Shown: positions 49,903 through 60,474, counted from the stretch's first letter. The stretch is DNA of 64,000 nt from Anaerolineaceae bacterium (GCA_028818375.1 JAPPOB010000002.1:62001-126000); one strand, 5' to 3'. The notes: generated from the sequence alone by a model not told the origin. Translations and numbers: made by a program.

Positions 49903-50721
49903 TTAACGCATTCCTGGCACGGGCCCCTGGGCCGGATTGGCCGCGCGCCAGGCGTACATCAACACGCCGCCGGCCACGGCGACGTTGAGCGATTCGGCGC
50001 GGCCCTGTTGCGGCAGGGCGGCCAGAAAATCGCAACGGGCCGTCAGCGCCTCGTCCAGTCCCTCGGCCTCGTTGCCGAGGGCCAGCGCCATGCCGCCGCG
50101 CCAGTCGAGCGCCGTCCAGAGCTGGCCGCCGGCATCCCCGCCATAAAGTGGCAATCCCCGCTGCCTGAGCCAGGCCGGCAGCGCTTCCGGGGAATCGACC
50201 GTGACGACGGGCAGGCTGAAGCAGGAACCCATACTGGCGCGCACAACCTTGGGGTCAAGCGGGTCGACGCAGGGCGGCAGCAGGAGCACGGCGCTGGCGC
50301 CGACGGCGTCCGCCGTGCGCAGCAATGTGCCCAGGTTGCCGGGGTCGCGCAGGCGGTCGAGCAGCAGCACCAGAGGATCGGGCGAAAGCTGAATGTCCGC
50401 CAGCGCGGTCTGTGGCAGGGCGAAGGTCGCGACAAGCCCCTGGGGTTCTTCCCGCTCCGACAGCCCGCGCATCACGTGCTCGCTGACTTCGACGGGTCTG
50501 ACGCCGCCCTCGCGAAAGCGCCCCAGCAGATCCGCAGCGGCGGGGCTGTTGAACAGGGACGGACAGTAGTAAAGCTCCTGAGGTTTCCAGCCGGTCTCCT
50601 GCGCCATGTGCAGGGCTTGCAGACCTTCGGCGAGGAAGCGCCGCTGCAGCAGGCGCTGCCGCCGCCGGCCAAGTTTGCGCAGGGCGACGATGCGCGGGTT
50701 GCGGAGTGACGTGATGATCAC
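49903..50721 (-). CDS. SpoU-family RNA 2'-O-methyltransferase
   Basis: The 272-residue SPOUT enzyme methylates a ribose in rRNA or tRNA. It has the N-terminal substrate-binding part (RFLAEGLQAL) and the three knot motifs: DRLRDPGNLGTLLRTADA, MALALGNEAEGL and SLNVAVAGGVLMYA. The GTG at 50721 (VIITSLRNPRI) is the likely start; the frame opens 15 codons earlier. It diverges from the translation operon. Confidence 0.85.
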   Translation of the reverse strand: MIITSLRNPRIVALRKLGRRRQRLLQRRFLAEGLQALHMAQETGWKPQELYYCPSLFNSPAAADLLGRFREGGVRPVEVSEHVMRGLSEREEPQGLVATFALPQTALADIQLSPDPLVLLLDRLRDPGNLGTLLRTADAVGASAVLLLPPCVDPLDPKVVRASMGSCFSLPVVTVDSPEALPAWLRQRGLPLYGGDAGGQLWTALDWRGGMALALGNEAEGLDEALTARCDFLAALPQQGRAESLNVAVAGGVLMYAWRAANPAQGPVPGMR

Positions 50722-50806
50722 GGGCGTGACTGTGCCTGTATCGGAATGTCTGTCAAACCGTAGCATGGCCCCGGTTCAGGCCGGCTGTCAAGCGTCATGG
50801 TCGCCC

Positions 50807-50835
50807 TTGACACACCCTGGCGGCACTGATAGCAT
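50807..50835 (+). promoter_or_regulatory. Promoter of the translation operon
   Basis: A perfect TTGACA, 17 bp, then TAGCAT. It is the only strong forward promoter upstream of rpsL and leaves a leader of about 165 nt. The same TTGACA and TAGCAT hexamers are seen at 16527-16554. Confidence 0.7.
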
Positions 50836-50948
50836 GCCCGGCCATACCCCGGCAGCACATCCTGGTGTCAGGCAATGGACTGGCGGGAACCGGACAGATG
50901 TGGCGACAGCGCCCTTGCGGGGGAAGGCTCGTCATGGCGGGGACAACC

Positions 50949-50975
50949 AGGCGTTCTGTGCGGACCGCCTTTTTT
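50949..50975 (+). terminator. Attenuator-like hairpin in the rpsL leader
   Basis: AGGCG pairs with CGCCT (50966-50970) across a 12-nt loop, and the final T starts a run of six T. A terminator in front of the operon could adjust ribosomal protein synthesis. The stem is only 5 bp, so the call is cautious. Confidence 0.45.
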
Positions 50976-51005
50976 ATGTGAAAGCAGGTTTTACCGGAGC
51001 GAGGC

Positions 51006-51425
51006 ATGCCGACCATCAACCAGCTGGTACGCAGGGGGCGCAAAAGCCGCAAGGCCAAGTCCAGTTCACCGGCGCTGCAATACACCTTTAACGCCAACAA
51101 CCAGCGGCGCACCCGGCAGGCCCGCGGCGCGCCGCAAAAGCGAGGCGTCTGCACCCAGGTCAAGACCATGACGCCCAAAAAGCCCAACTCGGCGCTGCGC
51201 AAGGTGGCGCGGGTGCGCCTCACCAACGGCATCGAGGTGACGGCCTACATCCCGGGCGAGGGGCATCAGTTGCAGGAACACAGCGTGGTGCTGGTGCGCG
51301 GCGGTCGAGTCAAGGACCTGCCAGGCGTGCGCTACCACATCGTACGCGGAACCCTGGACGCCGAGGGCGTGCAGAACCGCAACCAGGCCCGCAGCAAGTA
51401 CGGCAGCAAGCAGCCGCGCGACTGA
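51006..51425 (+). CDS. rpsL: 30S ribosomal protein S12
   Basis: The 139-residue decoding-centre protein has the universally conserved [20 protein letters not shown] and [15 protein letters not shown] blocks. The Lys of PKKPNSA, target of streptomycin-resistance changes, is wild type. Between PAL and PQKRGVC the protein carries about 13 more residues than E. coli S12. GGAGCG precedes the ATG. No rpoC lies upstream. Confidence 0.95.
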   Translation: MPTINQLVRRGRKSRKAKSSSPALQYTFNANNQRRTRQARGAPQKRGVCTQVKTMTPKKPNSALRKVARVRLTNGIEVTAYIPGEGHQLQEHSVVLVRGGRVKDLPGVRYHIVRGTLDAEGVQNRNQARSKYGSKQPRD

Positions 51426-51441
51426 GCGAAGGGAGTTCAGG

Positions 51442-51909
51442 ATGCCGAGAAGAAACCGTCCGCCCAAACGCGCAGTGGCGCCGGATACCAAATACAGCAA
51501 CGTGCACATCGCCATGTTCATCAATCGCATGATGCATGGTGGCAAGAAGAGCACCGCCGCCCGCGTCATGTACAAGGCTCTGGACATCGTTGAGGAACGC
51601 GCCCGACGGGACCCGGTCGAGGTCTTTGAGCAGGCGCTGCGCAATGTGCAGCCGACGGTTGAGGTCAAACCCAAGCGGGTTGGCGGCTCGACCTATCAGG
51701 TGCCGATCGAGGTGGCCGGCGACCGTTCGCTGACCCTCGCCATGCGCTGGATCCTGGAGTTTTCGAGGACCCGCGGCGGGCGCGGCATGCACGAAAAACT
51801 GGCGGCCGAGTTAATGGACGCTGCCAACAGTCAGGGCAATGCCATTAAGCGGCGCGACGACACCCATCGTATGGCGGAGGCGAACCGCGCCTTCGCCCAT
51901 TTCCGCTAG
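51442..51909 (+). CDS. rpsG: 30S ribosomal protein S7
   Basis: The 155-residue protein nucleates the 30S head. MPRRNRPPKR, FINRMMHGGKKSTA and the GKGGAMHK-like end RGMHEKLAAELMDA are typical. It follows rpsL by 16 bp with GGGAG upstream. Confidence 0.95.
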   Translation: MPRRNRPPKRAVAPDTKYSNVHIAMFINRMMHGGKKSTAARVMYKALDIVEERARRDPVEVFEQALRNVQPTVEVKPKRVGGSTYQVPIEVAGDRSLTLAMRWILEFSRTRGGRGMHEKLAAELMDAANSQGNAIKRRDDTHRMAEANRAFAHFR

Positions 51910-51945
51910 CATTACGCGGGCAGGCAGGAGAACGCAGGCAACAGC

Positions 51946-54069
51946 ATGAGCACCAGGGCGACAGGCACCCTTGATCTCAATCGGGTGCGCAACATCGGCA
52001 TCATCGCCCATATTGATGCCGGCAAGACGACCACAACCGAGCGTGTGTTGTATTACACAGGCATGGTGCACCGCATCGGCGAGGTGCACGATGGCGCGGC
52101 GACAACCGATTACATGGCGCAGGAGCGCGAACGCGGCATCACGATCACCTCGGCGGCGGTTAGCGCCAGCTGGAACGAACACCAGATCAACATCATCGAC
52201 ACGCCCGGCCACGTGGACTTCACGGCCGAGGTGCAGCGCAGTCTGCGCGTGCTGGATGGCGGCGTGGTCGTTTTCGATGGCGTCGCCGGCGTGGAACCGC
52301 AGTCCGAGACGGTGTGGCGTCAGGCCGACGACTACCAGGTGCCCCGCATTTGTTTCATTAACAAGATGGACCGAACCGGCGCAGACTTCGGTCGCTGCGT
52401 GCAGATGATCAGCGAGCGTCTGGGGGCCAATCCCGTGCCCATTCAGATGCCCTATGGTGAAGGCGAGGCCTTCGCCGGCATCATCGACCTGATCAGCATG
52501 GAACTGGTGACCTCGGGCGACGCGCCAGGCAGCGAACTGGAGCGTTACCCGATCCCGGAAAGCCACCGTGAGCAGGCCGAAACCATGCGCGCCGAAATGA
52601 TAGAGGCGGTCGCCGAGGTTGACGATTACCTCACCGAAAAATTCCTGCTCGAGGAGCCGATCACCAACGATGAATTGCTGGGCGCCCTGCGCGCAGGCAC
52701 CATCAGCAACAGCCTGCAACCGGTGCTCTGTGGCTCCGCCCTGAAGAACCGCGGCGTGCAGGACCTGCTGGACCGGGTCGTTGACTTTCTGCCCTCACCG
52801 CTGGATGTGCCACCGGTGGAAGGCATCCATCCGAAGAGCGGCGAAGCAGTCTCGCGCGCGCCTTCCGATGACGAACCCGTGGCAGCGCTGGTCTTCAAGA
52901 TCGTGACGGACCCCTTTGTGGGGCGGCTGGCCTTCTTCCGTGTCTATTCGGGCGTCCTGCGTACCGGCACCATGCTGCAAAACTCGACCAGCGACAAACG
53001 CGAACGCATCGGCCGCATCGTGCGCATGTTCGCCGACCGGCGTGAAGACGTGGATGCGGTGCATGCCGGCGACATCGCCGCCATCCCCGGCCTCAAGACC
53101 ACCTTCACCGGCGACACCCTCTGCGATCGCAACCATCAGGTCGTGCTGGAGCAGATCAGCTTTCCCGAACCCGTCATCGAGGTTGCCATCGAGCCCAACA
53201 CCCGTGGCGACCAGGACAGGATGGGCATTGCCCTGCAGCGCCTGGCGGAGGAAGACCCGACCTTCAAGGTCGAGGTGGACGACAAGCTGGGCCAGACGCG
53301 CATCCGTGGCATGGGTGAATTGCATCTGGAAGTGTTGGTCGACCGCATGATGCGCGAGTTCGGCGTGGACGCCCGCGTGGGCCGGCCGCGGGTCGCCTAC
53401 CGTGAGGCGATCACCCGCCCCGCCCGTGTCGACACGATCTTCCGGCGCCAGACGGGCGGATCCGGCCAGTTTGCGCGAGTGACCATAGACTATGAACCAC
53501 TTGGCGAGGAGGAGCAGTCGCTGGCGCGGGACGGGTTGCTCTTCGAAAACAACATTCGCGGTGGCGCCATTCCCCTTGAGTTCATTCGTCCCGTCGAAAA
53601 CGGCATCCGCGAGGCCATGCAGGGGGGCGTGCTGGCCGGCTATCCGGTGGTGAGCCTGAAGGCCAGCCTGGTGGATGGCAGCCATCACGAGGTGGACTCG
53701 AGCGAGATCGCCTTCAAGATCGCCGGGTCCATGAACCTCAAGGAAGGTGTACAGAAGGCCGGTCCGGTGTTGCTGGAGCCGACCATGAGCGTCGAGGTAG
53801 TCGCGCCGGATGATTACACCGGCCCCGTGGTCGGAGATCTGTCCGCCCGGCGCGGCGTCGTGCAGGGGATGGAGCCCCGTGGTGACGGCTCCACTTCCAT
53901 TCGCGCCAACGTACCGCTGGGCGAGATGTTCGGCTACGCCACGGGCCTGCGCAACCTGACCCAGGGCCGCGGCAATTTCACCATGGAGTTCGACAGGTAC
54001 GCGACAGCACCGCCCGCCATTGCTGACGGGGTCATGCATGGCGGCGGACAGATGTCAGTTCGTTCGTAA
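51946..54069 (+). CDS. fusA: Elongation factor G
   Basis: The 707-residue GTPase drives ribosomal translocation. G1 is AHIDAGKTT, the switch region [13 protein letters not shown]3 DTPGHVD and G4 NKMD; domains II-V follow at normal length. The start ATG is preceded by CAGGAG. It sits between rpsG and tuf in the classical str order. Confidence 0.95.
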   Translation: MSTRATGTLDLNRVRNIGIIAHIDAGKTTTTERVLYYTGMVHRIGEVHDGAATTDYMAQERERGITITSAAVSASWNEHQINIIDTPGHVDFTAEVQRSLRVLDGGVVVFDGVAGVEPQSETVWRQADDYQVPRICFINKMDRTGADFGRCVQMISERLGANPVPIQMPYGEGEAFAGIIDLISMELVTSGDAPGSELERYPIPESHREQAETMRAEMIEAVAEVDDYLTEKFLLEEPITNDELLGALRAGTISNSLQPVLCGSALKNRGVQDLLDRVVDFLPSPLDVPPVEGIHPKSGEAVSRAPSDDEPVAALVFKIVTDPFVGRLAFFRVYSGVLRTGTMLQNSTSDKRERIGRIVRMFADRREDVDAVHAGDIAAIPGLKTTFTGDTLCDRNHQVVLEQISFPEPVIEVAIEPNTRGDQDRMGIALQRLAEEDPTFKVEVDDKLGQTRIRGMGELHLEVLVDRMMREFGVDARVGRPRVAYREAITRPARVDTIFRRQTGGSGQFARVTIDYEPLGEEEQSLARDGLLFENNIRGGAIPLEFIRPVENGIREAMQGGVLAGYPVVSLKASLVDGSHHEVDSSEIAFKIAGSMNLKEGVQKAGPVLLEPTMSVEVVAPDDYTGPVVGDLSARRGVVQGMEPRGDGSTSIRANVPLGEMFGYATGLRNLTQGRGNFTMEFDRYATAPPAIADGVMHGGGQMSVRS

Positions 54070-54112
54070 GGCGCGGTGGCGCCAGATTGTTTGCAGCAGG
54101 CAAGAGGAAAAC

Positions 54113-55312
54113 ATGGGCAAGCAAAAGTTCGACCGCAGCAAACCGCACGTCAATATCGGCACCATCGGGCACGTCGACCACGGCAAGACGACGTTGACGG
54201 CCGCCATCACCAAGGTGCTGAACATGGCCGGCCGCGCCAAGCTGATGGCCTACGAGGAAATCGACAGCGCGCCGGAAGAGAAGGCCCGGGGCATCACCAT
54301 CAACATTAGGCACGTGGAGTACGAGACCGAGAACCGGCATTACGCCCATGTCGACTGCCCCGGCCACCGCGACTACATCAAGAACATGATCACCGGCGCG
54401 GCGCAAATGGACGGCGCCATTCTGGTGGTCAGCGCGCCGGACGGGCCGATGCCGCAGACGCGCGAGCACGTCCTGCTGGCGCGTCAGGTGGAGGTGCCGG
54501 CCATGGTCGTCTACCTCAACAAGATCGACCAGATGGACGACGAGGAGTTGCTGGAACTGGTCGAGCTGGAGCTGGCCGAATTGCTGGACAGTTACGGCTT
54601 CCCCGAGGACACGCCCATTGTGCGCGGTTCGGCGCTGGCGGCCATGGAGAGCGAAAGCGATGACCCCGACGCGCCCGAGTACGCCTCCATTCTGGACCTG
54701 ATGGGGGTCGTGGACGAGTGGATCCCGACGCCGGTGCGCGAAGAGGACCGCCCCTTCCTGATGCCGATCGAGGACGTCTTTTCCATCAAGGGCCGCGGCA
54801 CCGTGGTCACCGGGCGCGTGGAGCGCGGCCGCCTGACCAAGGGTGAGGAGATCGACATCGTCGGTCTGCGCGACTCGATTGACAAGACGGTCGTCACCGG
54901 GATTGAGATGTTCTACAAGGAACTGGACGCTGCAGTAGCGGGCGACAACGCCGGCATTCTTCTGCGCGGCAAGACGCGTGACGAGGTTGAGCGCGGCCAG
55001 GTGCTGGCCCGCAGCGGCAGCATCGAACCGCACAAGCGCTTCAAGAGCCAGGTCTACGTGTTGCGTCGCGACGAAGGTGGCCGCCACAAGGCCTTCTTCC
55101 CTGGCTACCGTCCGCAGTTCTACATTCGCACCATGGACGTCACTGGCACCATCAACCTGCCGGAAGGCGTGGAAATGGTCATGCCTGGCGACAATGTCGA
55201 GCTGGAAGTGGAACTGATCATCCCGGTCGCGCTGGAGCAGGGGTCGAAGTTTGCCATTCGCGAGGGTGGTCTGACGGTCGGCGCCGGTTCCATCACCGAG
55301 ATTCTGGACTGA
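54113..55312 (+). CDS. tuf: Elongation factor Tu
   Basis: The 399-residue GTPase delivers aminoacyl-tRNA. G1 GHVDHGKT, G3 DCPGH and G4 NKID are intact, with Ile in place of the usual Val or Cys before Asp. The ATG at 54113 follows AGAGGAAA; the longer frame overlaps fusA and is not needed. A strong hairpin lies directly after the stop. Confidence 0.95.
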   Translation: MGKQKFDRSKPHVNIGTIGHVDHGKTTLTAAITKVLNMAGRAKLMAYEEIDSAPEEKARGITINIRHVEYETENRHYAHVDCPGHRDYIKNMITGAAQMDGAILVVSAPDGPMPQTREHVLLARQVEVPAMVVYLNKIDQMDDEELLELVELELAELLDSYGFPEDTPIVRGSALAAMESESDDPDAPEYASILDLMGVVDEWIPTPVREEDRPFLMPIEDVFSIKGRGTVVTGRVERGRLTKGEEIDIVGLRDSIDKTVVTGIEMFYKELDAAVAGDNAGILLRGKTRDEVERGQVLARSGSIEPHKRFKSQVYVLRRDEGGRHKAFFPGYRPQFYIRTMDVTGTINLPEGVEMVMPGDNVELEVELIIPVALEQGSKFAIREGGLTVGAGSITEILD

Positions 55313-55317
55313 GCCGC

Positions 55318-55351
55318 GGACGCCGGGGCGGAGACACCGCCGCCGGCGTCC
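55318..55351 (+). other. Strong hairpin between tuf and rpsJ
   Basis: GGACGCCGG pairs with CCGGCGTCC (9 bp, perfect), and inside it GGCGG pairs with CCGCC around AGACA. No T-run follows, so it is not a plain terminator. It could set the tuf to rpsJ ratio by processing or bind a ribosomal protein. Confidence 0.5.
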
Positions 55352-55372
55352 CCTGTGAATGAGACGAGGTTT

Positions 55373-55684
55373 ATGGCTGCAAAAAGCAGGATCCGGATCC
55401 GACTGAAAGCCTACGATCATCGCGTGCTGGACCAGTCCGCCAGTCGCATTGTGGAAACGGCCGAACGCACCGGCGCCAGCGTGGTGGGGCCCGTGCCCCT
55501 GCCCACGCGCATTGAGCGCTTCACCGTGCGGCGTTCGCCGTTTATCGACAAGACTTCGCAGGAGCACTTCGAGATACGTACCCACAAGCGCCTGATCGAC
55601 GTGCTGGACCCGGACAGCCGGACCATCGACACGCTGATGCGGCTGAACCTGCCGGCCGGCGTGGATATCGAAATCAGGATTTGA
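55373..55684 (+). CDS. rpsJ: 30S ribosomal protein S10
   Basis: The 103-residue protein opens the S10 gene block. [24 protein letters not shown] and RTHKRLIDV are conserved. The ATG at 55373 follows GACGAGG. It also acts with NusB in antitermination. Confidence 0.95.
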   Translation: MAAKSRIRIRLKAYDHRVLDQSASRIVETAERTGASVVGPVPLPTRIERFTVRRSPFIDKTSQEHFEIRTHKRLIDVLDPDSRTIDTLMRLNLPAGVDIEIRI

Positions 55685-55724
55685 CCCGCACGCAGGCCTG
55701 CCCGGCCTGCCGCTGCTCTGAAGT

Positions 55725-55744
55725 CGCGGGGTCGCGTCCCCGCG
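55725..55744 (+). other. Hairpin upstream of rplC
   Basis: CGCGGGG and CCCCGCG form a perfect 7-bp stem with a TCGCGT loop. It ends right at the GGGAGGTCAGG ribosome binding site of rplC and may limit its access. Confidence 0.4.
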
Positions 55745-55754
55745 GGAGGTCAGG

Positions 55755-56411
55755 ATGAAGGGCATTATCGGTAAGAAGGTCGGCATGACCCAGGTGTTTG
55801 ACGAGCGTGGCGACGTCATCCCCGTCACGGTCATTGAGGCCGGCCCCTGCTATGTGACCCAGGTGCGAAGCGCGGAGCGCGACGGCTACACGGCCATCCA
55901 GCTGGGCTTTGGCGAGACCAAACCCCGGCGTCTGACGCGTGGTCAACTGGGGCATTTGCAGCGCAATAACCTGCCGGCCTTGCGTTACCTGCGTGAGTTT
56001 CGTATTCGTGAGGGCGAACCCGACGTAGAAGAGGGTCAGCAAATTAACGCCGACGTGTTCGAGGTCGGCGACCGCGTCGACGTCATTGGCAAAAGCAAGG
56101 GACGCGGCTTTCAGGGCACGATCAAGCGTCACGGTTTCCGGCGTCAGCCGAAGACTCATGGCCAGTCCGACCGCGAACGCGCTCCGGGTTCGATCGGCGC
56201 CGGCTCCACGCCGGGCCGCGTCATCAAGGGCATGCGCATGGCGGGTCGCATGGGCAACGATCGTATAACGATGCAGAACCTGGAAGTTGTCGTGGTGGAT
56301 GCAGAGAAAAACCTGATCGCAGTCAAGGGGTCGATACCCGGCACCCGTGGCGGCATCGTCATGTTGAAACCCGCGCGCGAGCGCAGGCGCACGCGGCGCG
56401 AGAGGAGCTGA
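55755..56411 (+). CDS. rplC: 50S ribosomal protein L3
   Basis: The 218-residue protein has the start KGIIGKKVGMTQVFDERG and the central GKGFQGTIKRHGF-like KGRGFQGTIKRHGFRR, followed by GSIGAGSTPGRV. Length is normal. GGGAGGTCAGG precedes the ATG. Confidence 0.95.
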   Translation: MKGIIGKKVGMTQVFDERGDVIPVTVIEAGPCYVTQVRSAERDGYTAIQLGFGETKPRRLTRGQLGHLQRNNLPALRYLREFRIREGEPDVEEGQQINADVFEVGDRVDVIGKSKGRGFQGTIKRHGFRRQPKTHGQSDRERAPGSIGAGSTPGRVIKGMRMAGRMGNDRITMQNLEVVVVDAEKNLIAVKGSIPGTRGGIVMLKPARERRRTRRERS

Positions 56412-56416
56412 CGGCC

Positions 56417-57043
56417 ATGCAGGTACCGGTGCTGGACCAGAGTGGCAGGGAAGTGCAGCAGATCGAGTTGCCGGCCGATATTTTTGGCGTCGAGGTCAAT
56501 GTTGGCCTGATGCATCAGGCCTATGTGCGGCAGATGGCGAACGCCCGCCAGGGAAGCCACAAGACCAAGACGCGCAGCGAAGTCCGTCTGACGAAAGCCA
56601 AATGGTACCGGCAAAAGGGCACCGGGCGCGCCAGACACGGCGCCCGCAGCGCGCCAATTTTTGTCGGGGGTGGCGTGGCCCACGGTCCGCGCCCGCGCAA
56701 GTATACGAAGGCCATGCCGCGCAAGATGCGCCGCGGCGCCATCCGCTCCGCGCTGAGCGCGCTGGCCCGCGATGACCAGCTGATCTTTGTGGACCGGCTG
56801 CAGGCCGACCGACCCAAAACCAGCGAGATGCGTGAAACCATCAGGACGCTGGCGGGCGATGGCAAGACCCTGGTGCTGCTGGCGGAGCGCGACGACAACG
56901 TGCAGCGCGGCATCCGCAATTTGCCGCAGGTGCGCTGGCTGCGGGCGAATCTGCTGAACATCCGGGACCTGCTGGGACACGACAAGGTCATCGTTCCGCT
57001 GGACGCGCTGGACACCATCCAGCTCATCTGGGGCCAGGAGTAA
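56417..57043 (+). CDS. rplD: 50S ribosomal protein L4
   Basis: The 208-residue protein has the loop that reaches the exit tunnel, [18 protein letters not shown], and the [13 protein letters not shown] helix. In other bacteria L4 represses this operon; a binding site here is not obvious. Spacing to rplC is 5 bp. Confidence 0.95.
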   Translation: MQVPVLDQSGREVQQIELPADIFGVEVNVGLMHQAYVRQMANARQGSHKTKTRSEVRLTKAKWYRQKGTGRARHGARSAPIFVGGGVAHGPRPRKYTKAMPRKMRRGAIRSALSALARDDQLIFVDRLQADRPKTSEMRETIRTLAGDGKTLVLLAERDDNVQRGIRNLPQVRWLRANLLNIRDLLGHDKVIVPLDALDTIQLIWGQE

Positions 57044-57048
57044 CAGGC

Positions 57049-57345
57049 ATGCCCGAGCTTCACATTTACGACGTCATCCGCCGCCCGGTCATCACGGAAA
57101 AGGCGACCGTTCAGGCCGATGAACTCAACCAGTACGTTTTTGAGGTCGACCGGCGGGCCAACAAGATCCAGATTCGGGAAGCGGTCGAGGTCATCTTCGA
57201 GGTCAACGTGACCAAGGTGCGCACCATGGTGCAGCCGGCCAAACGCGGCCGTCGCGGCAGGGACTGGATGATGCGCACGAAGGAATGGAAGAAGGCCATA
57301 GTGACCCTGGCGCCCGGCGACGAAATCGACCTGTTCAATCCATGA
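57049..57345 (+). CDS. rplW: 50S ribosomal protein L23
   Basis: The 98-residue protein sits at the exit of the tunnel, where SRP and trigger factor dock. [23 protein letters not shown] and [16 protein letters not shown] are typical. It follows rplD by 5 bp. Confidence 0.94.
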   Translation: MPELHIYDVIRRPVITEKATVQADELNQYVFEVDRRANKIQIREAVEVIFEVNVTKVRTMVQPAKRGRRGRDWMMRTKEWKKAIVTLAPGDEIDLFNP

Positions 57346-57367
57346 GCGGTGGAGGCGAGGGATAACG

Positions 57368-58204
57368 ATGCCGGTTAAGGTCTACAAGCCCACCTCCGCC
57401 GGCCGGCGGGGGATGACGGGTCACACATTCGAGGAAATCACGAAGAAGCGGCCGGAGCGTTCGCTGACGGAACCGCTGCGTCGCAAGGGCGGTCGCAACA
57501 ATACCGGTCGCATCACCGTGCGTCACCGCGGCGGCGGTCACAAACGGCGCTACCGCATCATTGACTTCAAGCGCGACCGCATGGACGCCCAGGCCGAGGT
57601 GATCGCCATCGAATACGACCCCAACCGATCGGCGCGCATTGCCCTGGTGCAGTATGAGGACGGCGAAAAGCGTTACATCATCGCGCCGCTGGGGCTGAGG
57701 GTCGGCGACCGCATCGGCAACGGCATAGAGAACACCAACCTGCGCACGGGCGATGCCCTGGCGCTGGGCGATATTCCACTGGGCACGATGATACACAATA
57801 TCGAATTGCAGCCCGGGCGGGGTGGCCAGCTGGCGCGCGCGGCGGGCACATCCGCCCAGTTAATGGCCCGCGAGGGCGACTGGGCGCAGGTGCGTCTTCC
57901 CAGCGGGGAAGTGCGCCTGATTCACAACCGTTGCAAGGCCACGATCGGCCAGGTCGGCAACACCGATCACGGCAACATCAAGATCGGCAAGGCAGGTCGC
58001 AAGCGCTGGCTGGGCTGGCGCCCCACCGTGCGCGGCTCGGCCATGGACCCGGCCAGTCATCCACACGGCGGTGGCGAAGGGCGCTCGCCGATCGGCATGC
58101 CGGGGCCGAAGACGCCCTGGGGCAAGCCGGCGCTGGGCAAACGCACGCGTCGCAACAAGCGGACCAACCGCTACATTATTCGTCGGCGCGGCCGGCGGCG
58201 GTAG
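57368..58204 (+). CDS. rplB: 50S ribosomal protein L2
   Basis: The 278-residue protein supports the peptidyl-transferase centre. [31 protein letters not shown] and the essential His in the [15 protein letters not shown] loop are present. Length is normal. Confidence 0.95.
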   Translation: MPVKVYKPTSAGRRGMTGHTFEEITKKRPERSLTEPLRRKGGRNNTGRITVRHRGGGHKRRYRIIDFKRDRMDAQAEVIAIEYDPNRSARIALVQYEDGEKRYIIAPLGLRVGDRIGNGIENTNLRTGDALALGDIPLGTMIHNIELQPGRGGQLARAAGTSAQLMAREGDWAQVRLPSGEVRLIHNRCKATIGQVGNTDHGNIKIGKAGRKRWLGWRPTVRGSAMDPASHPHGGGEGRSPIGMPGPKTPWGKPALGKRTRRNKRTNRYIIRRRGRRR

Positions 58205-58222
58205 CAGAGGGGGACGGAGCGA

Positions 58223-58501
58223 ATGTCACGTTCACTGAAGAAGGGGCCGTTCGTCAGCCACAAGCTGATGCGCAAGATCGAGCGGCTAAACCAGCAGAAC
58301 CAGAAGACTGTGGTGCGCACCTGGAGCCGCGCCAGCACGATCTTCCCGCAGATGGTGGGCCACACCATTGCGGTGCATGACGGCCGGCGTCACGTTCCCA
58401 TTTACATCACCGAGAACATGGTCGGCCACAAACTGGGTGAATTTGCCCCAACCCGCACCTACCGCGGCCATCTGGTCGAACGCAAGAGACGCGTGGTGTA
58501 A
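58223..58501 (+). CDS. rpsS: 30S ribosomal protein S19
   Basis: The 92-residue head protein starts [16 protein letters not shown] and has the [22 protein letters not shown] block and the closing [12 protein letters not shown]. It pairs with S13 near the A site. Confidence 0.95.
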   Translation: MSRSLKKGPFVSHKLMRKIERLNQQNQKTVVRTWSRASTIFPQMVGHTIAVHDGRRHVPIYITENMVGHKLGEFAPTRTYRGHLVERKRRVV

Positions 58502-58503
58502 TC

Positions 58504-58842
58504 ATGGACGTTCGGGCGACAGCCAAACATTTACCCATATCGGCGCGCAAGCTGCGCCTGGTCATCGACCAGGTGCGCGGCATGGACGCGGACCAGGCGT
58601 TGACCGTGCTGAAGTTCATGCCGAAAAAGGGCGCTGACTTCACCGGCAAGGCCGTGGCCTCGGCGTTGGCCAATGCCGAAAACAATTTCGACCTGAACCG
58701 GAACGCGATGTTCATCTCCACCATTCATGCCGACGAAGGCGTGACCCTGAAGCGCATGAAGGCCGGCGCGCGCGGTCGTTACAAGCCGCGCCTGCGCCGC
58801 ACCTCGCACCTCACGGTCATCCTGTCCGAGCGAGAGGAGTAA
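58504..58842 (+). CDS. rplV: 50S ribosomal protein L22
   Basis: The 112-residue protein lines the exit tunnel. LPISARKLRLVIDQVRG and the beta-hairpin with LKRMKAGARGRYKPRLRRTSHLTV are intact; this hairpin is the macrolide-resistance site. It starts 2 bp after rpsS. Confidence 0.94.
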   Translation: MDVRATAKHLPISARKLRLVIDQVRGMDADQALTVLKFMPKKGADFTGKAVASALANAENNFDLNRNAMFISTIHADEGVTLKRMKAGARGRYKPRLRRTSHLTVILSEREE

Positions 58843-58848
58843 GCAGCC

Positions 58849-59526
58849 ATGGGTCGCAAGGTACATCCCGTTGGCTTCCGCCTGAAAATCATCCGGGACT
58901 GGGACGCGCGCTGGTACGCTGAACGACAGCAATACCGGGACCTGCTGCAGGAAGATTTCGCGATCCGCCGCTACATTGGCAACCAGGGCTCGCGCGCGGC
59001 CATCTCGCGCGTGGAGATTGAGCGTTATCCGAACCAGTTGGTCATCAACATTCACACGGCGCGGCCGGGCATTGTGATCGGTCGCAAGGGTGAAGCCGTC
59101 AAGCAGATGCGCAGCGATCTCGAGAAGCTGACGGACGGCAAGAAGGTCAAGGTGGAAGTCAGCGAGATCGACAAGCCTGACACCGACGCGAAGCTGGTGG
59201 CCGAGAATATTTCCGGCCAGCTGGAGCGGCGTATTGGCCACAGCCGCGCCATCAAGCGCGCCATTGGCCAGGCGATGCGCCAGGGCGCCCAGGGCATTCG
59301 CATCGAGGTCAGCGGCCGCCTGGGCGGCTCCGACATGGCCCGCCGCGAATGGCAGACCGAGGGCCGCATTCCGCGGAATACCCTGCGCGCGGATGTGGAC
59401 TATGGCACGGCCGAGGCCCTGACGACCTTTGGCCGCATCGGCGTCAAGGTCTGGGTATACAACGGAGAGGTCCTTGATTACGGGGAGATCGGGCGGGCGC
59501 GTGTCGGCGCCGGCGGGCCCGGCTAG
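58849..59526 (+). CDS. rpsC: 30S ribosomal protein S3
   Basis: The 225-residue protein has a KH domain with the GRKGEAVKQMR loop and the C-terminal RLGGSDMARREWQTEGRIP block of the mRNA entry site. The start MGRKVHPVGFRLKIIRDW is typical. Confidence 0.95.
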   Translation: MGRKVHPVGFRLKIIRDWDARWYAERQQYRDLLQEDFAIRRYIGNQGSRAAISRVEIERYPNQLVINIHTARPGIVIGRKGEAVKQMRSDLEKLTDGKKVKVEVSEIDKPDTDAKLVAENISGQLERRIGHSRAIKRAIGQAMRQGAQGIRIEVSGRLGGSDMARREWQTEGRIPRNTLRADVDYGTAEALTTFGRIGVKVWVYNGEVLDYGEIGRARVGAGGPG

Positions 59527-59541
59527 GCAGGAGAAGCAACC

Positions 59542-59976
59542 ATGTTGATGCCCAAGCGGGTCAAGTGGCGCAAGCAGAGTCGCGGCCGCATGCGCGGGAC
59601 GGCGCAACGCGGCAACCGCGTACAGTTTGGCGACTATGGTTTGCAGGCCACTGAACCGGTCTGGATGACTAGCCGGCAAATCGAGGCGGCGCGCCGCACA
59701 ATGGTGCGTTACGTGCGGCGGCGGGGCAAGGTCTGGATCCGCGTCTTTCCGGACAAACCGGTCACGCAGAAGGCGGCGGAGACGCGTATGGGCAAGGGCA
59801 AGGGTTCGGTCGAAAAGTGGGTGGCCGTCATTCGCCCGGGTCGCGTGCTCTTCGAAATGGGCGGCATCAGCGAGGAAGAGGCGCGCGAGGCCCTGCGCCT
59901 GGCGTCCTACAAGCTGCCCTGCAAGACCCGGATCATCAAGCGCATCGATCCGATTTCCGGCCAGGAGTTGAACTGA
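59542..59976 (+). CDS. rplP: 50S ribosomal protein L16
   Basis: The 144-residue protein near the A site has [35 protein letters not shown] and [17 protein letters not shown]. The stop overlaps the rpmC ATG (TGATG). Confidence 0.95.
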   Translation: MLMPKRVKWRKQSRGRMRGTAQRGNRVQFGDYGLQATEPVWMTSRQIEAARRTMVRYVRRRGKVWIRVFPDKPVTQKAAETRMGKGKGSVEKWVAVIRPGRVLFEMGGISEEEAREALRLASYKLPCKTRIIKRIDPISGQELN

Positions 59977-60200
59977 TGCACATCAGCGAAATACGCGCCA
60001 TGGACCGGGAGGCCATTCTTGATACGATTGAGGACCTCAAGGCGACACATTTCCGGCTGCGCCTGGAAAAGGCTTCCGGCCAGTTGGCCAACCCCAACGT
60101 GGTGCGCGAGACCAAACGTGATATCGCCCGTTGCCTGACGGTTCTGCGCGAGCGCGAACTGGCGGCCGACATGGCAGGTGAGGACAGGGACGATGCCTGA
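59976..60200 (+). CDS. rpmC: 50S ribosomal protein L29
   Basis: The 74-residue helical hairpin protein binds near the exit tunnel. IRAMDREAILDTIEDLKA and the RLEKASGQLANPNVVRETKRDIAR block are conserved. It is somewhat longer than the usual 60-68 residues. The ATG overlaps rplP, and the 3' end overlaps rpsQ by 8 bp. Confidence 0.92.
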   Translation: MHISEIRAMDREAILDTIEDLKATHFRLRLEKASGQLANPNVVRETKRDIARCLTVLRERELAADMAGEDRDDA

Positions 60201-60474
60201 CAAACGCAAACGTCTGACCGGGCGGGTGGTCAGCGACAAGATGCAGAAGACCGTGGTGGTTGCCGTGGAACGGCGGCGGCGCCACCCCGTCTACGGCAAG
60301 GTCGTAAGGACTGTGAGGAGGGTCTATGCCCACGATGAGTCCGATTCGATCCGGGAAGGCAGTCTGGTGCGGGTCGTGGAAAGCCGGCCCCGCAGCAAGC
60401 TGAAACGCTGGGCCGTCGATGCCGTGCTGGACGCAGCGCCCGAACCGGTCGCCGGGGAAACGGTCGAGACATGA
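60193..60474 (+). CDS. rpsQ: 30S ribosomal protein S17
   Basis: The 93-residue OB-fold protein has [17 protein letters not shown] and [13 protein letters not shown] start at the ATG at 60193 (MPDKRKR); an upstream in-frame start would lie deeper in rpmC. The end overlaps rplN by 4 bp. Confidence 0.93.
   Translation: MPDKRKRLTGRVVSDKMQKTVVVAVERRRRHPVYGKVVRTVRRVYAHDESDSIREGSLVRVVESRPRSKLKRWAVDAVLDAAPEPVAGETVET

Noticed and set aside
54032..55834. A 600-codon reverse open frame
   Set aside because: It lies antisense to tuf, rpsJ and the start of rplC, all of which are certain genes. The high G+C at third positions explains the open complement.
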